The notes: generated by a model not told the origin, from the sequence alone. A stretch of DNA of 64,000 bases from Bacteroides reticulotermitis JCM 10512 (GCF_000517545.1 NZ_BAIV01000002.1:124001-188000), one strand, 5' to 3'. Shown: positions 44,801-57,080, counted from the stretch's first letter. Program-made: numbers and translations.

Positions 44801-47344
44801 TTATCTCACAGCTCTGGTAGTCTGCACCGGCTTATCAGCACTCTCTTGCACCTGCATCGCTCCACGTACATAGTCATACAATACAGAAGAGTTTTCCTGC
44901 TGACGCTGATAAGGAACACCGTTTATGGTTGGAGCCTGATGTCCATAACTAAAGGCAGTCCCTGTCACCTCATTCGTGATAGAAATAGCAGCAGGCCGGT
45001 CGGCAGCTAATTCCGCCTTCAGACTCCAGTCACCCATAGTAAAGCTGTTATTAACCTGCCATATATCTTCCATCCGGTTGTCATCTCCCACTTGGATATT
45101 GGATAATCGTAAGTATTTTATTTCGCATACTTGGTCCGAAGTTAGCTGTCAGATGCCATTGCTTATCCACCGTAGGATTCACAGTCGGTTCTCCACCGGG
45201 GAACCATTGATTAGTCGTTTCGATGGTTGGTGCCTGTTCACTGAATATCTGTGCAACCGAAGTGAACCCACCTTTATCCGGATAAGTAGTAGTCACCTTA
45301 TTTCCTGCGATGTGGAACTCTACAGGACTATGCAGCAACCACTGCCACGTAACGGCCTCATCAGCACCCAGATCATCATAAATCACCACAATGTTGGGAC
45401 GAAGCATAAATATATGCCGTTTATAGTTATTCAACGGGGTATTGCCGAAGCCATACACCGGAGTTTGCGTGATTCCCGCAGCCTCAAAAGCGCTTAGCCA
45501 AAGTGGATATTCCGATATACCACAATAAGCATTCGAAGCATTTCCCAGGAAATAAGCTAGATTCTCACTATTCAATCCACGCTCTACATTACCGTAGGCT
45601 TTGGTTGTATATGGCTGACCGATACCATTGACCAACATCGTATTATGTCCACGGGTATGACGGTACTGCAAGAGGTTATGCTTATCAGAGAAGTTTTGGT
45701 AATAACCGGCATTCATGTAAACATAGACTCCTTTGTACAGAAGTTTAAAGCTGTTCTGATCCGCCAGCGTATGGCTACCCGAACCAAACGGGCTGGAACG
45801 GAAAGAAAGAGACATATTGCTGCTTCTCTCAGTCATATCAGAGAAGCTACTCCTTCGCCAATATCCTGATACCAAACAAAGTTGTCCATATCTGCTTCAT
45901 TGAGTTCGGGGCCGCTATAGGTGATGTGCCCTCTTGCTATCCGGTATAGACGCAACCCATAATCATTATAGATCGTATTGCCACATTCGTTTACATACCA
46001 AGCGGCATAAGAGTCTCCTATCTCGCGAGCAGCGAAATCGGCAAAAGCAACCCGAACCCTATGAGGAGTTAGTTCAGGGCCACCTATATCTCCAAAGCCG
46101 GTAGTTGCCGTTCCCGGTAGCCAGGAATAAACCAAAAACTTACCCACGTTTTGATACCAGGGATGCTTCAAGAAGTCAGTTCCCGTCAGATGAGAAAGTA
46201 GCATCGGCATATAATATAAGGTGTACGCGTTTGTATTGAAATAGCCGGTTCCGTTAATCCAAGCACCATCCCGATTAAATCCGGAAGCCGGTGCACGTGC
46301 AGTCCAAAGCTCATAGAAATACTCCAAAGCATTCATTGCCTCCTCCGACTTCTCGCAATAGACAAATGCGCCCTGTGTTAAGGCTCTCAATACAATTTGC
46401 CAAGTGTGATTATCAAAAATATGATTCTCCTGCGTTCCTCTGTATGAATTATAATAATGTACCAAAATACGAGTCATCACATTCTCAATCGCTAACTTCT
46501 CACTTCCATCCAAGCTCTCCTGACAAGCATCATAAATCGTACTCAATATTTTGATTACAGATGCCGAATAAAAGTTTTCAGCAAACAGCTGCTTATCTTG
46601 CACATTGTAAGCTATTAGTTTGCGCCCGAACTCCAACATCTTATCATGATACTTTTGTTCCTTGGTCAGCAAATAAGCTGTATACAAATAATCGAAAACA
46701 TAAATATCCAGTGTACTGGCATCGTCATAAGGATTAGCAGTCGTAAAGACGTGATTCATAGCAGAGTTAGTACGAGCAATCAACTCTCTATACTCCCGAT
46801 GGCTGTTATCAATGGGACTCACTTTCTTAATATCTTCATCCAAGAAACAGTGTATGCGTGGATATACAGTCGGAATATTTTGTTGGAATACAGCGAACTC
46901 CGGAGTTACAAATACCGGTTCCTTGCCGGTTACCGTAAATTTATTAACTTCACTCCAAGCACCAACTCTATCATTCCGATCGATATTCCGAAAGCGCCAA
47001 TACCACTCTCCTACCGCCAGTTCTTTATGCGTGTTATACATATTCCAAGCTAATTTACCGGAATGGAAAGTTCCTTGCTCCGGAAAGCTAGCGTCTTGCG
47101 ACAGTTCAAATTCCAGCGACTCATCTACCGCACGTGCTGTCTTCGGTACAATCAAAGGAACAGGATTCAGGTAAAGCTCATGCTCTTCACGCGGATAAGG
47201 TTTATCCCGTTCATTCGGATGCACCCGTTCTACCGTTTCGTCACCTGTCAGGTTCTCAAAAAAGATCTCATTATCGTCATTACAGCCCGTCATCAATAAG
47301 CAGAACGAGGCAAATAGTATTCTATACAAAAACTTTGTACTCAT
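44801..47344 (-). pseudogene. DUF4962/heparinase II/III-family polysaccharide lyase, lipoprotein form, two frameshifts
   Basis: A lyase of about 847 residues when the breaks are repaired, very close to the 842 of its paralogue at 58562-61090. It starts with a lipoprotein signal (Cys21, LLMTGC). The DUF4962 part is followed by ENHIFDNHTWQ, RAPASGFNRDGAWINGTGYFN, and the heparinase II/III domain with FGSGSHTLADQNSF and RHTRGHNTMLVNGIGQP. Breaks lie near 45838 (VASLI* should continue SDMTERSSNMSLSFRSS) and near 45085 (IIQYPSGR* should continue GDDNRMEDIWQVNN). The family cleaves uronic-acid polysaccharides by beta-elimination; the CAZy family may be PL33-like but I cannot place it without a search. 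It follows SusD by 24 bp. Confidence 0.8.
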
Positions 47345-47368
47345 ATCTTTTCTATTTATACATTGTTA

Positions 47369-49045
47369 TTACCAACCGGGATTCTGTCCGAGATCCGGGT
47401 TCATATATACCTCATTTTGCGGATAAGGGAACAGATACATTTTATCATCCCAAAACAGCTTATTCACCAGAACTCTTTCATACGAAAACGAGTCACCAGC
47501 TTTGGTTATCTTCACTCCGTAGATGTTCCGAACCTCTTCTTTACCGGCAATCTTCCAACGACGAATATCATAAAAACGATGCCCTTCAAAAGCCAATTCG
47601 ATCCGACGTTCATTCCGTACTTTTTCCGTAAAAGCTTCACCTGTTTCATCCACATGCTTCATCGTAGCACAATCGCGAACCATATTCAATGCTGCACGTG
47701 CCGTAACCGTACACTGGTCTTCCGTAGCATCCGGCCCTTTCCATTCGTTCATCGCTTCCGCATAATTCAACAGTATTTCCGCATACCGGAACAGGATATA
47801 ATGATGCTCCAGTTTGTTCGGTCTCACCGGATCAAGCGATACGGAAGGATTCATATACTTACGTAAATAATAGCCGGTTGGCGTAGAACCATCTAGGATC
47901 TTATGTTTACCACCTTCATAGGTTTCCACCTTCTGCTTCAACCACGTTGTTCCGTTGGTCAATACATTATAATACAAACGCGGATCACGGGTTTGTTCTC
48001 CACTCGCATCATAATACATATTAGTGATGTGCGATGTGTTATCCCAACTGAAAGGAGTTCCGTCTTTCAATTCGTATGCGTCTACCAGATTCTGGGTCGG
48101 TGTGTTTCCTCCTGTCGCACCTTCATACCCCATGGGTTGGTTGCGCGCTTCGAATGAACTTTCTTTGGTTGCATTCCGACGTTCAAAGATCAATTGCTTA
48201 GATTCCAGGACCTTATTACCTCCCAAGTTGGAATATAACGGATCGACAGTCACCTTGGGCAGTTCATACACATTCATTTCAATAACCTCATAGGCAGCTT
48301 TTGCCGCCTTTTCCCATTTAGTAAGATCCTTACCCGGGTTATGCAATTCACTGGCAGCATATAGCAAAGCTCTTGATTTTAACGCCAGTGCAGCTCCACG
48401 GGTAACCCGCCCAGTCTCCTTCCAGAAGTCGTTTTGATTGACGGGCAATTCCGCTGCTACCTCGGTACATTCATTGGCAATAAAGTCAATGACTTCGGCA
48501 AACGACGTTTTCTTTACCGAATTTATTTCATCCTGTTCATAAGTGCGCGTCAATAAAGGAATATCTCCATACCGCTTCGCCAATTCAAACAGGTAGAAGG
48601 CACGTAGGAAACGTACTTCATAAGGGAACTTCGACGATTTGCCTATCATTTCATCGTAGTTCTCATTATACTCAAAACGTTTCAATACCTCCGGATCGAA
48701 GTTTTCGAGAAACGAGTTTGCGCTACGGATACCGTCCCAGAAGTTCCATCCGCTGTCCACCAGCCGCAGCGAACTCCAAGTACCGTTATTGATATAATAA
48801 ATATTATTATTCTCCCATGTATAAACCGAGTTATCGGTAGCCGACTCCATCATGGCATCATTCACCCTTCCGAAGTCTACAGGCAGAAACGTATAAACAT
48901 AGGACACCAATTGATTCATATTATCAAAATAGGCATAAGCCTCTTCCTTTGTTTTTCCGGCAGTTTCGTCATAACCCAGATAATCGCATCCGTTCAACGA
49001 AACCAGCATACAGACTACTGTTATATATATTTTTATGCTTCGCAT
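47369..49045 (-). CDS. SusD/RagB family lipoprotein, second pair
   Basis: A 558-residue lipoprotein (Cys20, SLNGC). The N-terminal helices (KEEAYAYFDNMNQLVSYVYTFLP), KFPYEVRFLRAFYLFELAKRYGDIPLLTRTY and the closing RNERRIELAFEGHRFYDIRRWK...YLFPYPQNEVYMNPDLGQNPGW are typical of SusD. It binds substrate at the mouth of the SusC encoded just upstream (12 bp gap). The locus suggests an oligosaccharide released by the DUF4962 lyases as ligand. Confidence 0.93.
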   Translation of the reverse strand: MRSIKIYITVVCMLVSLNGCDYLGYDETAGKTKEEAYAYFDNMNQLVSYVYTFLPVDFGRVNDAMMESATDNSVYTWENNNIYYINNGTWSSLRLVDSGWNFWDGIRSANSFLENFDPEVLKRFEYNENYDEMIGKSSKFPYEVRFLRAFYLFELAKRYGDIPLLTRTYEQDEINSVKKTSFAEVIDFIANECTEVAAELPVNQNDFWKETGRVTRGAALALKSRALLYAASELHNPGKDLTKWEKAAKAAYEVIEMNVYELPKVTVDPLYSNLGGNKVLESKQLIFERRNATKESSFEARNQPMGYEGATGGNTPTQNLVDAYELKDGTPFSWDNTSHITNMYYDASGEQTRDPRLYYNVLTNGTTWLKQKVETYEGGKHKILDGSTPTGYYLRKYMNPSVSLDPVRPNKLEHHYILFRYAEILLNYAEAMNEWKGPDATEDQCTVTARAALNMVRDCATMKHVDETGEAFTEKVRNERRIELAFEGHRFYDIRRWKIAGKEEVRNIYGVKITKAGDSFSYERVLVNKLFWDDKMYLFPYPQNEVYMNPDLGQNPGW

Positions 49046-49057
49046 GACTTTTCTTAT

Positions 49058-52039
49058 TTAAAAATTAATATTCACTCCCAGATATAAAGAGAATAAATCA
49101 GGATATCCCATAGAGACACTTTCGCAATTGAAGTATTTGATTTTATCTATCGAGAATACATTCTGCGCTTTCGCATAAACCTGCAATTTATCCATCTTCA
49201 TTTTTTTCGACCACTTCTGCGGTAGTGTATAATGCACATTCAGGTTGCGCAGTTTCAAGAAAGAACCATCTTCCATCCATTGCGTACTAGTCTGATAATT
49301 ATTATCATTCGAGAGAGTAGACAAACGAGGAACATTCGCAATATCTTTCGTAGCCTCTGTCCAACGGATCTTATCTTTCAAGTACCAAGTCGAGATATTG
49401 GATTTACCATGACGCAGCGGTTGATGCACATTCGCCACATTCAATAACTTAGTCAATCCGGTAACGGCATTAAACACCATATCTACACCAAACCCTTTAT
49501 ACTCAAAACCGAAATTCAAGCCAAAGATCATTTCAGGTACAGTAGTCGATTTACCAATAGCTACGCGATCCTCACCATCAATTCTGCCGTCGTTATTCTG
49601 ATCCTTATACTTCACATCTCCGGGACGTACCACAGAGAAAGTCTGTTCAGGGCTTCTGGCAATATCAGCTTCATCATTAAAATAGCCGATAGCTTCCAGA
49701 CCGAATAATTGTCCGACTTTATGTCCCTTGGTATACAAATAGGAATAAGGTTGATAAGCCTGTCCATTCTCGAGCACCTTGCTATCATTCCAAGCCCAGT
49801 TGCCATTCACATAATAACTAAAATCTTTATGTTGCTGGCTCCATCCTAAACTTAGTTCGAGTCCACGACTCTCTACTTTACCAATATTCTCCTGAGCGGA
49901 GCTGATTCCCAGCATTCCCGATATTTTGTTATTGGCAACCAATATGTTGCTGCGGCGATCATAATAATAATCAACCGAAGCTGTTAAGTTCTTCCACAAG
50001 CGAACATCTACTCCCACATCAAATTTATCGGCCGTTTCCAATTCCAACTGACGCATTGGCAATTTCTGTTCTTTTAGTCCGTTAACAGTGGTCATACCAT
50101 CACCGAAAGGATAGTTACCGGAACCAACCCAGAAATAGTTACTTAACCCATAAGCCAACCCATCGGTTGCCGAGCGTCCCCATGATGCACGTAACTTAAG
50201 CAGATCTAAATTAGTCGCATTTTGTAAGAAAGCCTCATTCGACAGATTCCAACCAGCCGATACAGCCGGATAAAAGCGGAACTTATCGCCTTTCAACAAT
50301 ACGCTGGTTCCGTAGTAATTTCCAACCACATCCACCATATAGCGATTCGCATAATTATAGCCTACAATTCCCATCACATTCTGACGGTAATAAGACGCAT
50401 TCCGTTCCAATGGTTCTTCCATTTCCTGGCGATACACAACAGAAGCTCCCACTTGATGATTTTGGAACGCGCGGTCATAATTCACTTTAGCTTCCACGCT
50501 GGCACGAATAAACTGAGCGCTCAGTTTAGAAGATGTAACCTGCATGGTCGTATTGGTACCATATGTTTCACTGACCGGAAGTCCATTTTGTCCCAGATAC
50601 CCTACTTCATACAAATACGTCTTTGAACCTATATCTTGATAGGTAGCCGAGTTATCATAAGCCACAGCGATATCGGCACTCAGCCCCTTCAAGAACATAG
50701 AGAAGTCTTGCGTGATCCTCATGTCTGCATTTAACAGACGACGATTCTCTTGCACATACCCTACGTCAGCAATAGCAGCAAGTGGATTCATCTGAAAGAT
50801 GGTATTACTTCCCCAGTTGTTATTCAGCGTTTTGATAGGAAAAGCTGCTGCCGGTACATTGTAGAAGTTCTGAAATAGCGTATTGATTGCCGTATTCGGT
50901 CTTTTATCTTCTCCAATAATTCCGTATAAGCCAAACTTCATCTTGGTACTGGAAGTAATATCCACATCCAGGTTCATACGCAGATTCAATTCATAATTCC
51001 GGATTTGAGAATTGTAACGTTCAGAATAATGCGTATAGTCTTCATTCAGCAAGCCGAATTCATTCTTATAATCCAACAGGGCCATATAGCGTACTCGTTT
51101 TCCACCACCACGCATCATCAGATTAGCCTGATTGTTTTGGCTGAAGTTACGCGTACCTTCTTTAAACCAGTCAACGTTTGGATAATAAGCCGGATTCATT
51201 CCGGTTTTGAATTGATCTAATTGCTTAGCTGTATACTGCAAAGGCAGACCATCATAATGCAATGCTTCGTTTTGCGCCATAGCGTACGTATAAGCATCTG
51301 CCATTTCCGGTTTATTAATCGGGAAATTAAAACCATGCCTGTAGTTCACATCGATATCGAACGAGTTGTATATGCCTCGTTTGGTATTAATCAAGATAAC
51401 ACCATCGGCAGCTCTGGCTCCCCATAACGCGGTAGAAGCACCGTCTTTCAATACTTGTACAGACTCTATCTCCTCCAAGGTCATATTGGTAATTCCTCGT
51501 GGAAAACCATCGACCAAGACCAAAGGTGCACCGGTGTTCAAGCCACCGCGTCCACGTATATTCAGACTCGCGTTATTACGCCATCCGGTGTTCTGACTCA
51601 AATGCAAGCCGGGTGTCAAACCGAAGAAAGCATTATTCACCCGGTTAGTCGAAGTCGCATTCTTTGCCAATAGATCGGCATATATAGCAGCGACGGACTG
51701 TGTTTGTGTCTCCTCGGTACGCTTCACGAACCCTAAATCGACGATAGCATCCTGTTTGGAATCAAGTGTGAAAGCTAATGAATTTCCACTCACCTTTACC
51801 CGTTTCAAGATTATATCCGCATAATTGAGTTCAATATAATCACCTTCTTCCACTTCCAAAGAGAATAGTCCGTTGTCATCTGTGGTACTATTATACCGGA
51901 ACTCTCCGACTTTGGACACTCTCACTCCGGAGAGTGGTTTACCGGAACTATCCTTCACGACTCCGTCCACCTTCTGTTGCGCCATCACGCCCAATGAAAA
52001 AGTGAAGATTAGTCCTATTGTATATAGAATTTTATTCAT
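49058..52039 (-). CDS. SusC/RagA TonB-dependent transporter, second pair
   Basis: A 993-residue transporter without an STN domain. A signal peptide (MNKILYTIGLIFTFSLGVMAQ) and carboxypeptidase-like domain (VDGVVKDSSGKPLSGVRVSKVGE) are followed by the plug with the SusC-type motif SLNIRGRGGLNTGAPLVLVDGFPRG and VLKDGASTALWGARAADGVILI, then a barrel ending LYLGVNINF. It imports oligosaccharides across the outer membrane with TonB energy. It is less like the other SusC here than expected of a recent duplicate, so it probably handles a different ligand. It follows the upstream SusD by 28 bp. Confidence 0.95.
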   Translation of the reverse strand: MNKILYTIGLIFTFSLGVMAQQKVDGVVKDSSGKPLSGVRVSKVGEFRYNSTTDDNGLFSLEVEEGDYIELNYADIILKRVKVSGNSLAFTLDSKQDAIVDLGFVKRTEETQTQSVAAIYADLLAKNATSTNRVNNAFFGLTPGLHLSQNTGWRNNASLNIRGRGGLNTGAPLVLVDGFPRGITNMTLEEIESVQVLKDGASTALWGARAADGVILINTKRGIYNSFDIDVNYRHGFNFPINKPEMADAYTYAMAQNEALHYDGLPLQYTAKQLDQFKTGMNPAYYPNVDWFKEGTRNFSQNNQANLMMRGGGKRVRYMALLDYKNEFGLLNEDYTHYSERYNSQIRNYELNLRMNLDVDITSSTKMKFGLYGIIGEDKRPNTAINTLFQNFYNVPAAAFPIKTLNNNWGSNTIFQMNPLAAIADVGYVQENRRLLNADMRITQDFSMFLKGLSADIAVAYDNSATYQDIGSKTYLYEVGYLGQNGLPVSETYGTNTTMQVTSSKLSAQFIRASVEAKVNYDRAFQNHQVGASVVYRQEMEEPLERNASYYRQNVMGIVGYNYANRYMVDVVGNYYGTSVLLKGDKFRFYPAVSAGWNLSNEAFLQNATNLDLLKLRASWGRSATDGLAYGLSNYFWVGSGNYPFGDGMTTVNGLKEQKLPMRQLELETADKFDVGVDVRLWKNLTASVDYYYDRRSNILVANNKISGMLGISSAQENIGKVESRGLELSLGWSQQHKDFSYYVNGNWAWNDSKVLENGQAYQPYSYLYTKGHKVGQLFGLEAIGYFNDEADIARSPEQTFSVVRPGDVKYKDQNNDGRIDGEDRVAIGKSTTVPEMIFGLNFGFEYKGFGVDMVFNAVTGLTKLLNVANVHQPLRHGKSNISTWYLKDKIRWTEATKDIANVPRLSTLSNDNNYQTSTQWMEDGSFLKLRNLNVHYTLPQKWSKKMKMDKLQVYAKAQNVFSIDKIKYFNCESVSMGYPDLFSLYLGVNINF

Positions 52040-52067
52040 AATCGTTTTCTTTATTCATTATTGCTTA

Positions 52068-53831
52068 TTACCAACCGGGATTCTGAATTAATCCGTATTT
52101 TTTATTAATCTCCCTTGTAGTGAACGGCATCAGATACCAATGATCTCTCCATAGATACTTAATGTCATCACGCACGCTAACTGTATGTACAAAAGCACTA
52201 CCAACTTGTGTTGTTTCGAGCATTTCCATCGGACGTGCTCCCCATGCTTCGCCTTTCTTATACCGGATCATATCAAAATAACGAATCTCTTCCTGCCCGA
52301 ATTCACGAGCGCGTTCATCCATTAAATAGTTCCACAGCGCATCAGCTACCGGTACGTCAGCCACATTCACGGCTGGCAATCCGGCACGCGTATGCACCAT
52401 ATTCAGATAATCATAAGCTGTATTTCCAAACTCATCAGCCTGAGTTGCCATTCCCAATTGATTCATTACCTCCGCTACACTTAAATAGATTTCCGGAATA
52501 CGAATCAGCGGACAAGAGTATGGCTTGTTATTCATCTCGTTGTGCTTGTCGCGTATGAATTTGCGGAATCCATATCCATATTGAGTCTTCTGTCTTACGC
52601 TACTTCCAGCTCCAGCCCCTTCGCGACCACCGTTGTACACTTCCGCTTTTCGTCCTTGCCATTTATCGCCATTCACGAGCAATGTTTCATACAACCGTGC
52701 ATCACGAGTCGGCTTCCCGTTGGTATCGAAGAACGGATTTTCACGGTGTTCCGGATTGTTCCAATCAAATGTCGAACCGTCTTTCCACTGGAACATGTCT
52801 GCATAACTACCGCGCGGAGCACCATAGCCATCTTCATACATGCGGAAAGGTTTAATACCTCTATTATAAGTACCCCAGCGGAAAGAAGCCTGAATAACTT
52901 CCCGATTACCTTTTACAAAATAACCGGAAACATAATCGTCCTGTGGGTTTCCTGTATTTTCAATCCGATAATAATCACCGTTTTGTTTATTCAAGCGTAG
53001 AAATTCCCTTCCGGCATTCAATGCATGCGTCCATCTGTCTTGTTGATAGTTACCGTACCAAGTCAAATGTTCGTCAGCCGCCTGCCCCGCTAAATAAGGA
53101 TCGGCATTATTAAATAAAGGACTGGCAGCGAATAGCAACAACCGGAATTTCAATGCTTTGGCAGTAGCAGCAGTCACATGTCCATATTCATCATCCGTTG
53201 TATACCAAGGTAAATCGGCAGCAGCCTCATCAAGCAATGCTACCGTGCGATTGACTGTCTCTTCGAGTGTTATCCGTGGGAATTCAAAAACTTCATCTGC
53301 TTTATAAGCATGATCGATCCAAGGTACTGCACCAAAGAAACGGATCATTTGCGTATAGTGGAGACCGATAACTACTTTAGCTTCCGCTTTCCGAATGCGT
53401 TTTTCGTCACTCGTCATATCGGGCACTTTATCTACATTCTCGATATACACATAAGCCTTCCGAATGCCATAAGTTGGGTCGCCCACCACTTCTTTATGCG
53501 ATAACTGATAAGGGAAATTAGTTGTTCCACTGGATGCCGTGGCAGAGCCGTGAACCCAGGAAAGTCGGTACGAATATCCGATATCGGAATATGTATCCAA
53601 TATTAACGCCCCGGGGGTATATCCATTCAAGGACGGCATAAAGTCCGGCAAACTTTTATAGAACTGATTGAGTGCCTGATCCGCATATTTCTTCTGTGAA
53701 AAGACGCTATCAATAGACATTTTGTCGCTATTCGGCTCTTCCAGAAAACTTTCTCCAAACTTTAGATCCTCACATCCCAGTGTGATACCTGCCAATAACC
53801 CTACAGCTATTATTTTTTCTATTGTTTTCAT
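52068..53831 (-). CDS. SusD/RagB family lipoprotein, first pair of the polysaccharide operon
   Basis: A 587-residue lipoprotein (Cys20, TLGC) with ALNQFYKSLPDFM, IRKAEAKVVIGLHYTQMIRFFGAVPWIDHAY, LMDERAREFGQEEIRYFDMIRYK and the C-terminal YLMPFTTREINKKYGLIQNPGW, all typical of SusD. It forms the lid of the adjacent SusC (16 bp upstream). With 587 residues it is at the long end of the family. Confidence 0.94.
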   Translation of the reverse strand: MKTIEKIIAVGLLAGITLGCEDLKFGESFLEEPNSDKMSIDSVFSQKKYADQALNQFYKSLPDFMPSLNGYTPGALILDTYSDIGYSYRLSWVHGSATASSGTTNFPYQLSHKEVVGDPTYGIRKAYVYIENVDKVPDMTSDEKRIRKAEAKVVIGLHYTQMIRFFGAVPWIDHAYKADEVFEFPRITLEETVNRTVALLDEAAADLPWYTTDDEYGHVTAATAKALKFRLLLFAASPLFNNADPYLAGQAADEHLTWYGNYQQDRWTHALNAGREFLRLNKQNGDYYRIENTGNPQDDYVSGYFVKGNREVIQASFRWGTYNRGIKPFRMYEDGYGAPRGSYADMFQWKDGSTFDWNNPEHRENPFFDTNGKPTRDARLYETLLVNGDKWQGRKAEVYNGGREGAGAGSSVRQKTQYGYGFRKFIRDKHNEMNNKPYSCPLIRIPEIYLSVAEVMNQLGMATQADEFGNTAYDYLNMVHTRAGLPAVNVADVPVADALWNYLMDERAREFGQEEIRYFDMIRYKKGEAWGARPMEMLETTQVGSAFVHTVSVRDDIKYLWRDHWYLMPFTTREINKKYGLIQNPGW

Positions 53832-53847
53832 ATTTTCGATTGATACG

Positions 53848-56800
53848 TTAAAAGGTTACATTTACTCCTAAACTGAAAATCTTCATAATCGGATAGGTAT
53901 TGTTGTCACGGGTAAGTTCACCTTCCGGATCGAATATTTTAAGTTTGTCGAATGTCAACAGGTTATATCCTGTAAACTGCACAGCTAGCTTCGAAGCTCC
54001 GATAGCCTTCAGAACATTCGGTTGGTAATGTTATACCCAATTGTTAGGTTCTTCAACTTGAGATACGAGGCATCCCTCAACCACACGCGCGACATACCAA
54101 CGTTATTCGCATTGGATATAGACAACCGCGGAAATTCCGCTGTAGCCGCTGTAGCCTCCGACCAACGTCCGTCTGCCATATATTGATAGAGCACCTGACT
54201 CTGATAGAACGGACGCATATAGGCATCCCTCATATATATATCACAACCGGCAACACCAGTCCAACTCATCGATGCGAAAAAGCCTTTATACTCTCCACCA
54301 TAATTCAGCCCAAATGTATACGCCGGACGTTTAGGGTTTCCGATTCTGGTTTGGTCATCTTCATTCAACACATTGTCATTGTTTAAATCCGCATACTTCA
54401 CATCACCGGGATAAACCGTAGCTTTAGGCTGAGGTAAAGTTTCTTTCAACACACCACCGGCATCAAAGTCGTCTTGGGTATAAAATCCTAATGCAACATA
54501 TCCGAAACGAGCTCCTACTTCATGACCTGTCTGCCACATATACGATTCGTTCGGTTCTACCTCATCCTGATAGATTATTTTATTCTTCGAATAAGACACG
54601 TTTGCATTTATATAGTACGAAAAGTCTTTAATACGATCGTTCCACTTTAAATCTATTTCATATCCATGATTGTTCACCTTACCCAGATTGACAACAGGCA
54701 ACAAATCGTTACCCAATGAGATCAAAGAAGGCAGTGTAGTACGCTGAATCAAAATATCCCGGCGATTTTCACGGAAATAGTCGACAGTTAGTTTCAATCG
54801 GTCTTCAAAGAAGTAGGCATCAATTCCATAATTCTGTTTTAAAGCCGTTTCCCACGTAACGCTCGGATTTCCTAAGCGAGTTTCCCGGGCAGCTGCCTGG
54901 TATGCCGTGTTTGTCAGACCGAATATATAGCCATTCAGATCATTATAGGAACCTTCTAGCGGGTCGAAATCATTTACAGAGTAAGCGTCCGGCAAATAGA
55001 GGAAACGATGTTGCTCCATATTGTCATTTTCCACCAGCCCAACAGAAGCACGCAGCTTCATATAAGTCAAGTATTTGTTTTTAGGGAAATAAGACTCCTC
55101 CGTTAAGATATACCCTACCGACCCGGCGGGGAAAGTTCCAAAACGTTTATCCGGTGTAAAGTTCTCGGAACCATTGTGTCCGATGTTAAACTCTGCCAAA
55201 TACTTCGTCTTATAGTCGTAAGTCAGACGGCCGACAAAACCGACATAAGCCTCAGGTACTTCCGGAAAAGTTGATGGATAATATTTTTTACTTTGATTAT
55301 ACAGGAACAAGGCACCCACATTATGATTCCCAAATCCCCGATTATAACGAACACTTCCTTCCAGATACCAGTCACGTCCACGTGAACGTTTTCCATCGCC
55401 ATACGTTTTCATCATATCCTGTCCGCTTATCCGATAAACCACCGTTTTATCGAATCCGGGATCACCTATGTTAAGTTTAGAATTGTCGACTTCGGACTTA
55501 TAGAAAGGAGTATAAGTTTCTACATTCCCATTTACTTGTTTGATGTAAGAGTAGTCCGTATTGTATGCACCTTTAATATCAACCGAAAGCCCCTTGGTAA
55601 TAAAATCTAATTTCTGCGTCAGATTCAAGTCAAAATTCATATTATTAGACAGCTGTCTCCGATAGCCTGAACCATAGTATCGATCAAAAACATTGTTTTC
55701 CATATTGAGACCGTTATAACGTCCGTACTGATGGATTACCTTTTTCCCATCTACCACACCCGGAGAAGCAAATGGATGTGACCAAGTAAAGTGTCTCCAG
55801 ACATCGGCTACCGGTTCACGTTTATTACCAACAATACCTCCCATATTAAACTTCAATGTAGTTGTACGGGTCAGATTCACATCTAGATTTGCCCGATAAT
55901 TATAACGAGAGTATCCATAGTTATTATTGTAGTCCAATCCATCCAACTTCTTAAACAAACCATCCTGATGCAAAAAGCCTAAGGACACAAAATAGCGTAC
56001 ATCCTTTGTACCTCCGGAGATATTCACGTTATGCTGTGTCTGAACAGCCGCATTTTTTGTCAGGTAGTCATACCAGTTTACATTCGGATGCATAATAGGA
56101 TCATCCCCCAGTCGGAAACGTTCCAGATCATAAGCAGAAAAAGCGAAATCCTTCTCATGGACAACGCCATCATTGCGTTGTGCTTCATTAAACAGTGAAG
56201 CGGCCGTATAGCTATCGGCTATCTCTAAGATACGGGTGGGCATCTGCACACCTACTGAAGAGCTAACTGAAACCCTCGTTTTACCTTCTTCTCCGCGACG
56301 AGTCGTTACCAAGATAACGCCGTTAGCTCCCCGCACACCAAAAACAGCGGTTGCGGAAGCATCTTTCAGCACGTTAATAGATTCGATCTCGTTAGGGTCC
56401 ATTTGGAAGAAAGAGCGTTCTACTCCATCTACTAATATAAGAGGACTAGCCCCTCCTTCTGTCAGCGAACCAACTCCACGAACAAATATTTTCGCATCAT
56501 CAGCTCCCGGTTGTCCGCTTGCCTGCATAGAAGATACACCCGGTAACTGTCCGGCCAATGAGTTGGCGACACTACCACTTGGTGATTTCAACAACGCAGC
56601 TGTACCCACACTTGAAATAGCACCGGTTAATGTAGCCTTTTTCTGTACGCCATAAGCAACCACTGTTACTTCTTCCAGGCTTTGTACATCTTCCAGCAGA
56701 TTCACATTGATCGTTTTCCGATTATTAACCTTCACCTCTTGCGTCTGATAGCCAATCGAAGAGACTACTAAAATGGCATTCGTATTGGGTACGGTAATTG

Positions 56801-57080
56801 TATAGCGTCCGTCAAAGTCTGTAATAACTCCAAGCGAAGCATTTTTAACCTGTACCGTAGCCCCAATAATCGGTTCACCACTACCATCAATTACCACCCC
56901 ACCAATTTGAATGCCTTTGGTCTGCTGGCTTCCATAATTAGCCGGCATCGCATTAGCTGAACTAGCCAAAACGTCGGCACCGGTAGCATAGCACAGACCT
57001 CCTCCCCATAGGGAAGATTGAATGCACATAATCACCAATGCTGTTTTGCGTGTGTTCCAACCTAAAAGTTTGTTTTTCAT
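53848..57080 (-). pseudogene. SusC/RagA TonB-dependent transporter, first pair; frameshift near the end
   Basis: A transporter of about 1,077 residues with an N-terminal export segment, a carboxypeptidase-like domain (GGVVIDGSGEPIIGATVQVKNASLGVITDFDGRYTI), the TonB box region LEEVTVVAYGVQKKATLTGA, the plug VRGVGSLTEGGASPLILVDGVER, INVLKDASATAVFGVRGANGVILV, and a barrel. The main frame stops at 54009 (...ITNRMF). A change of one base near 54020 gives ...ITNRNVLKAIGASKLAVQFTGYNLLTFDKLKIFDPEGEL...IFSLGVNVTF, the normal barrel end, with the stop at 53848. No STN domain. It heads the seven-gene operon that ends at 41273. Confidence 0.85.

Noticed and set aside
47369..57080. Assembly duplication of one SusC/SusD pair
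   Set aside because: The two pairs differ clearly in length and sequence, so they are true separate genes.
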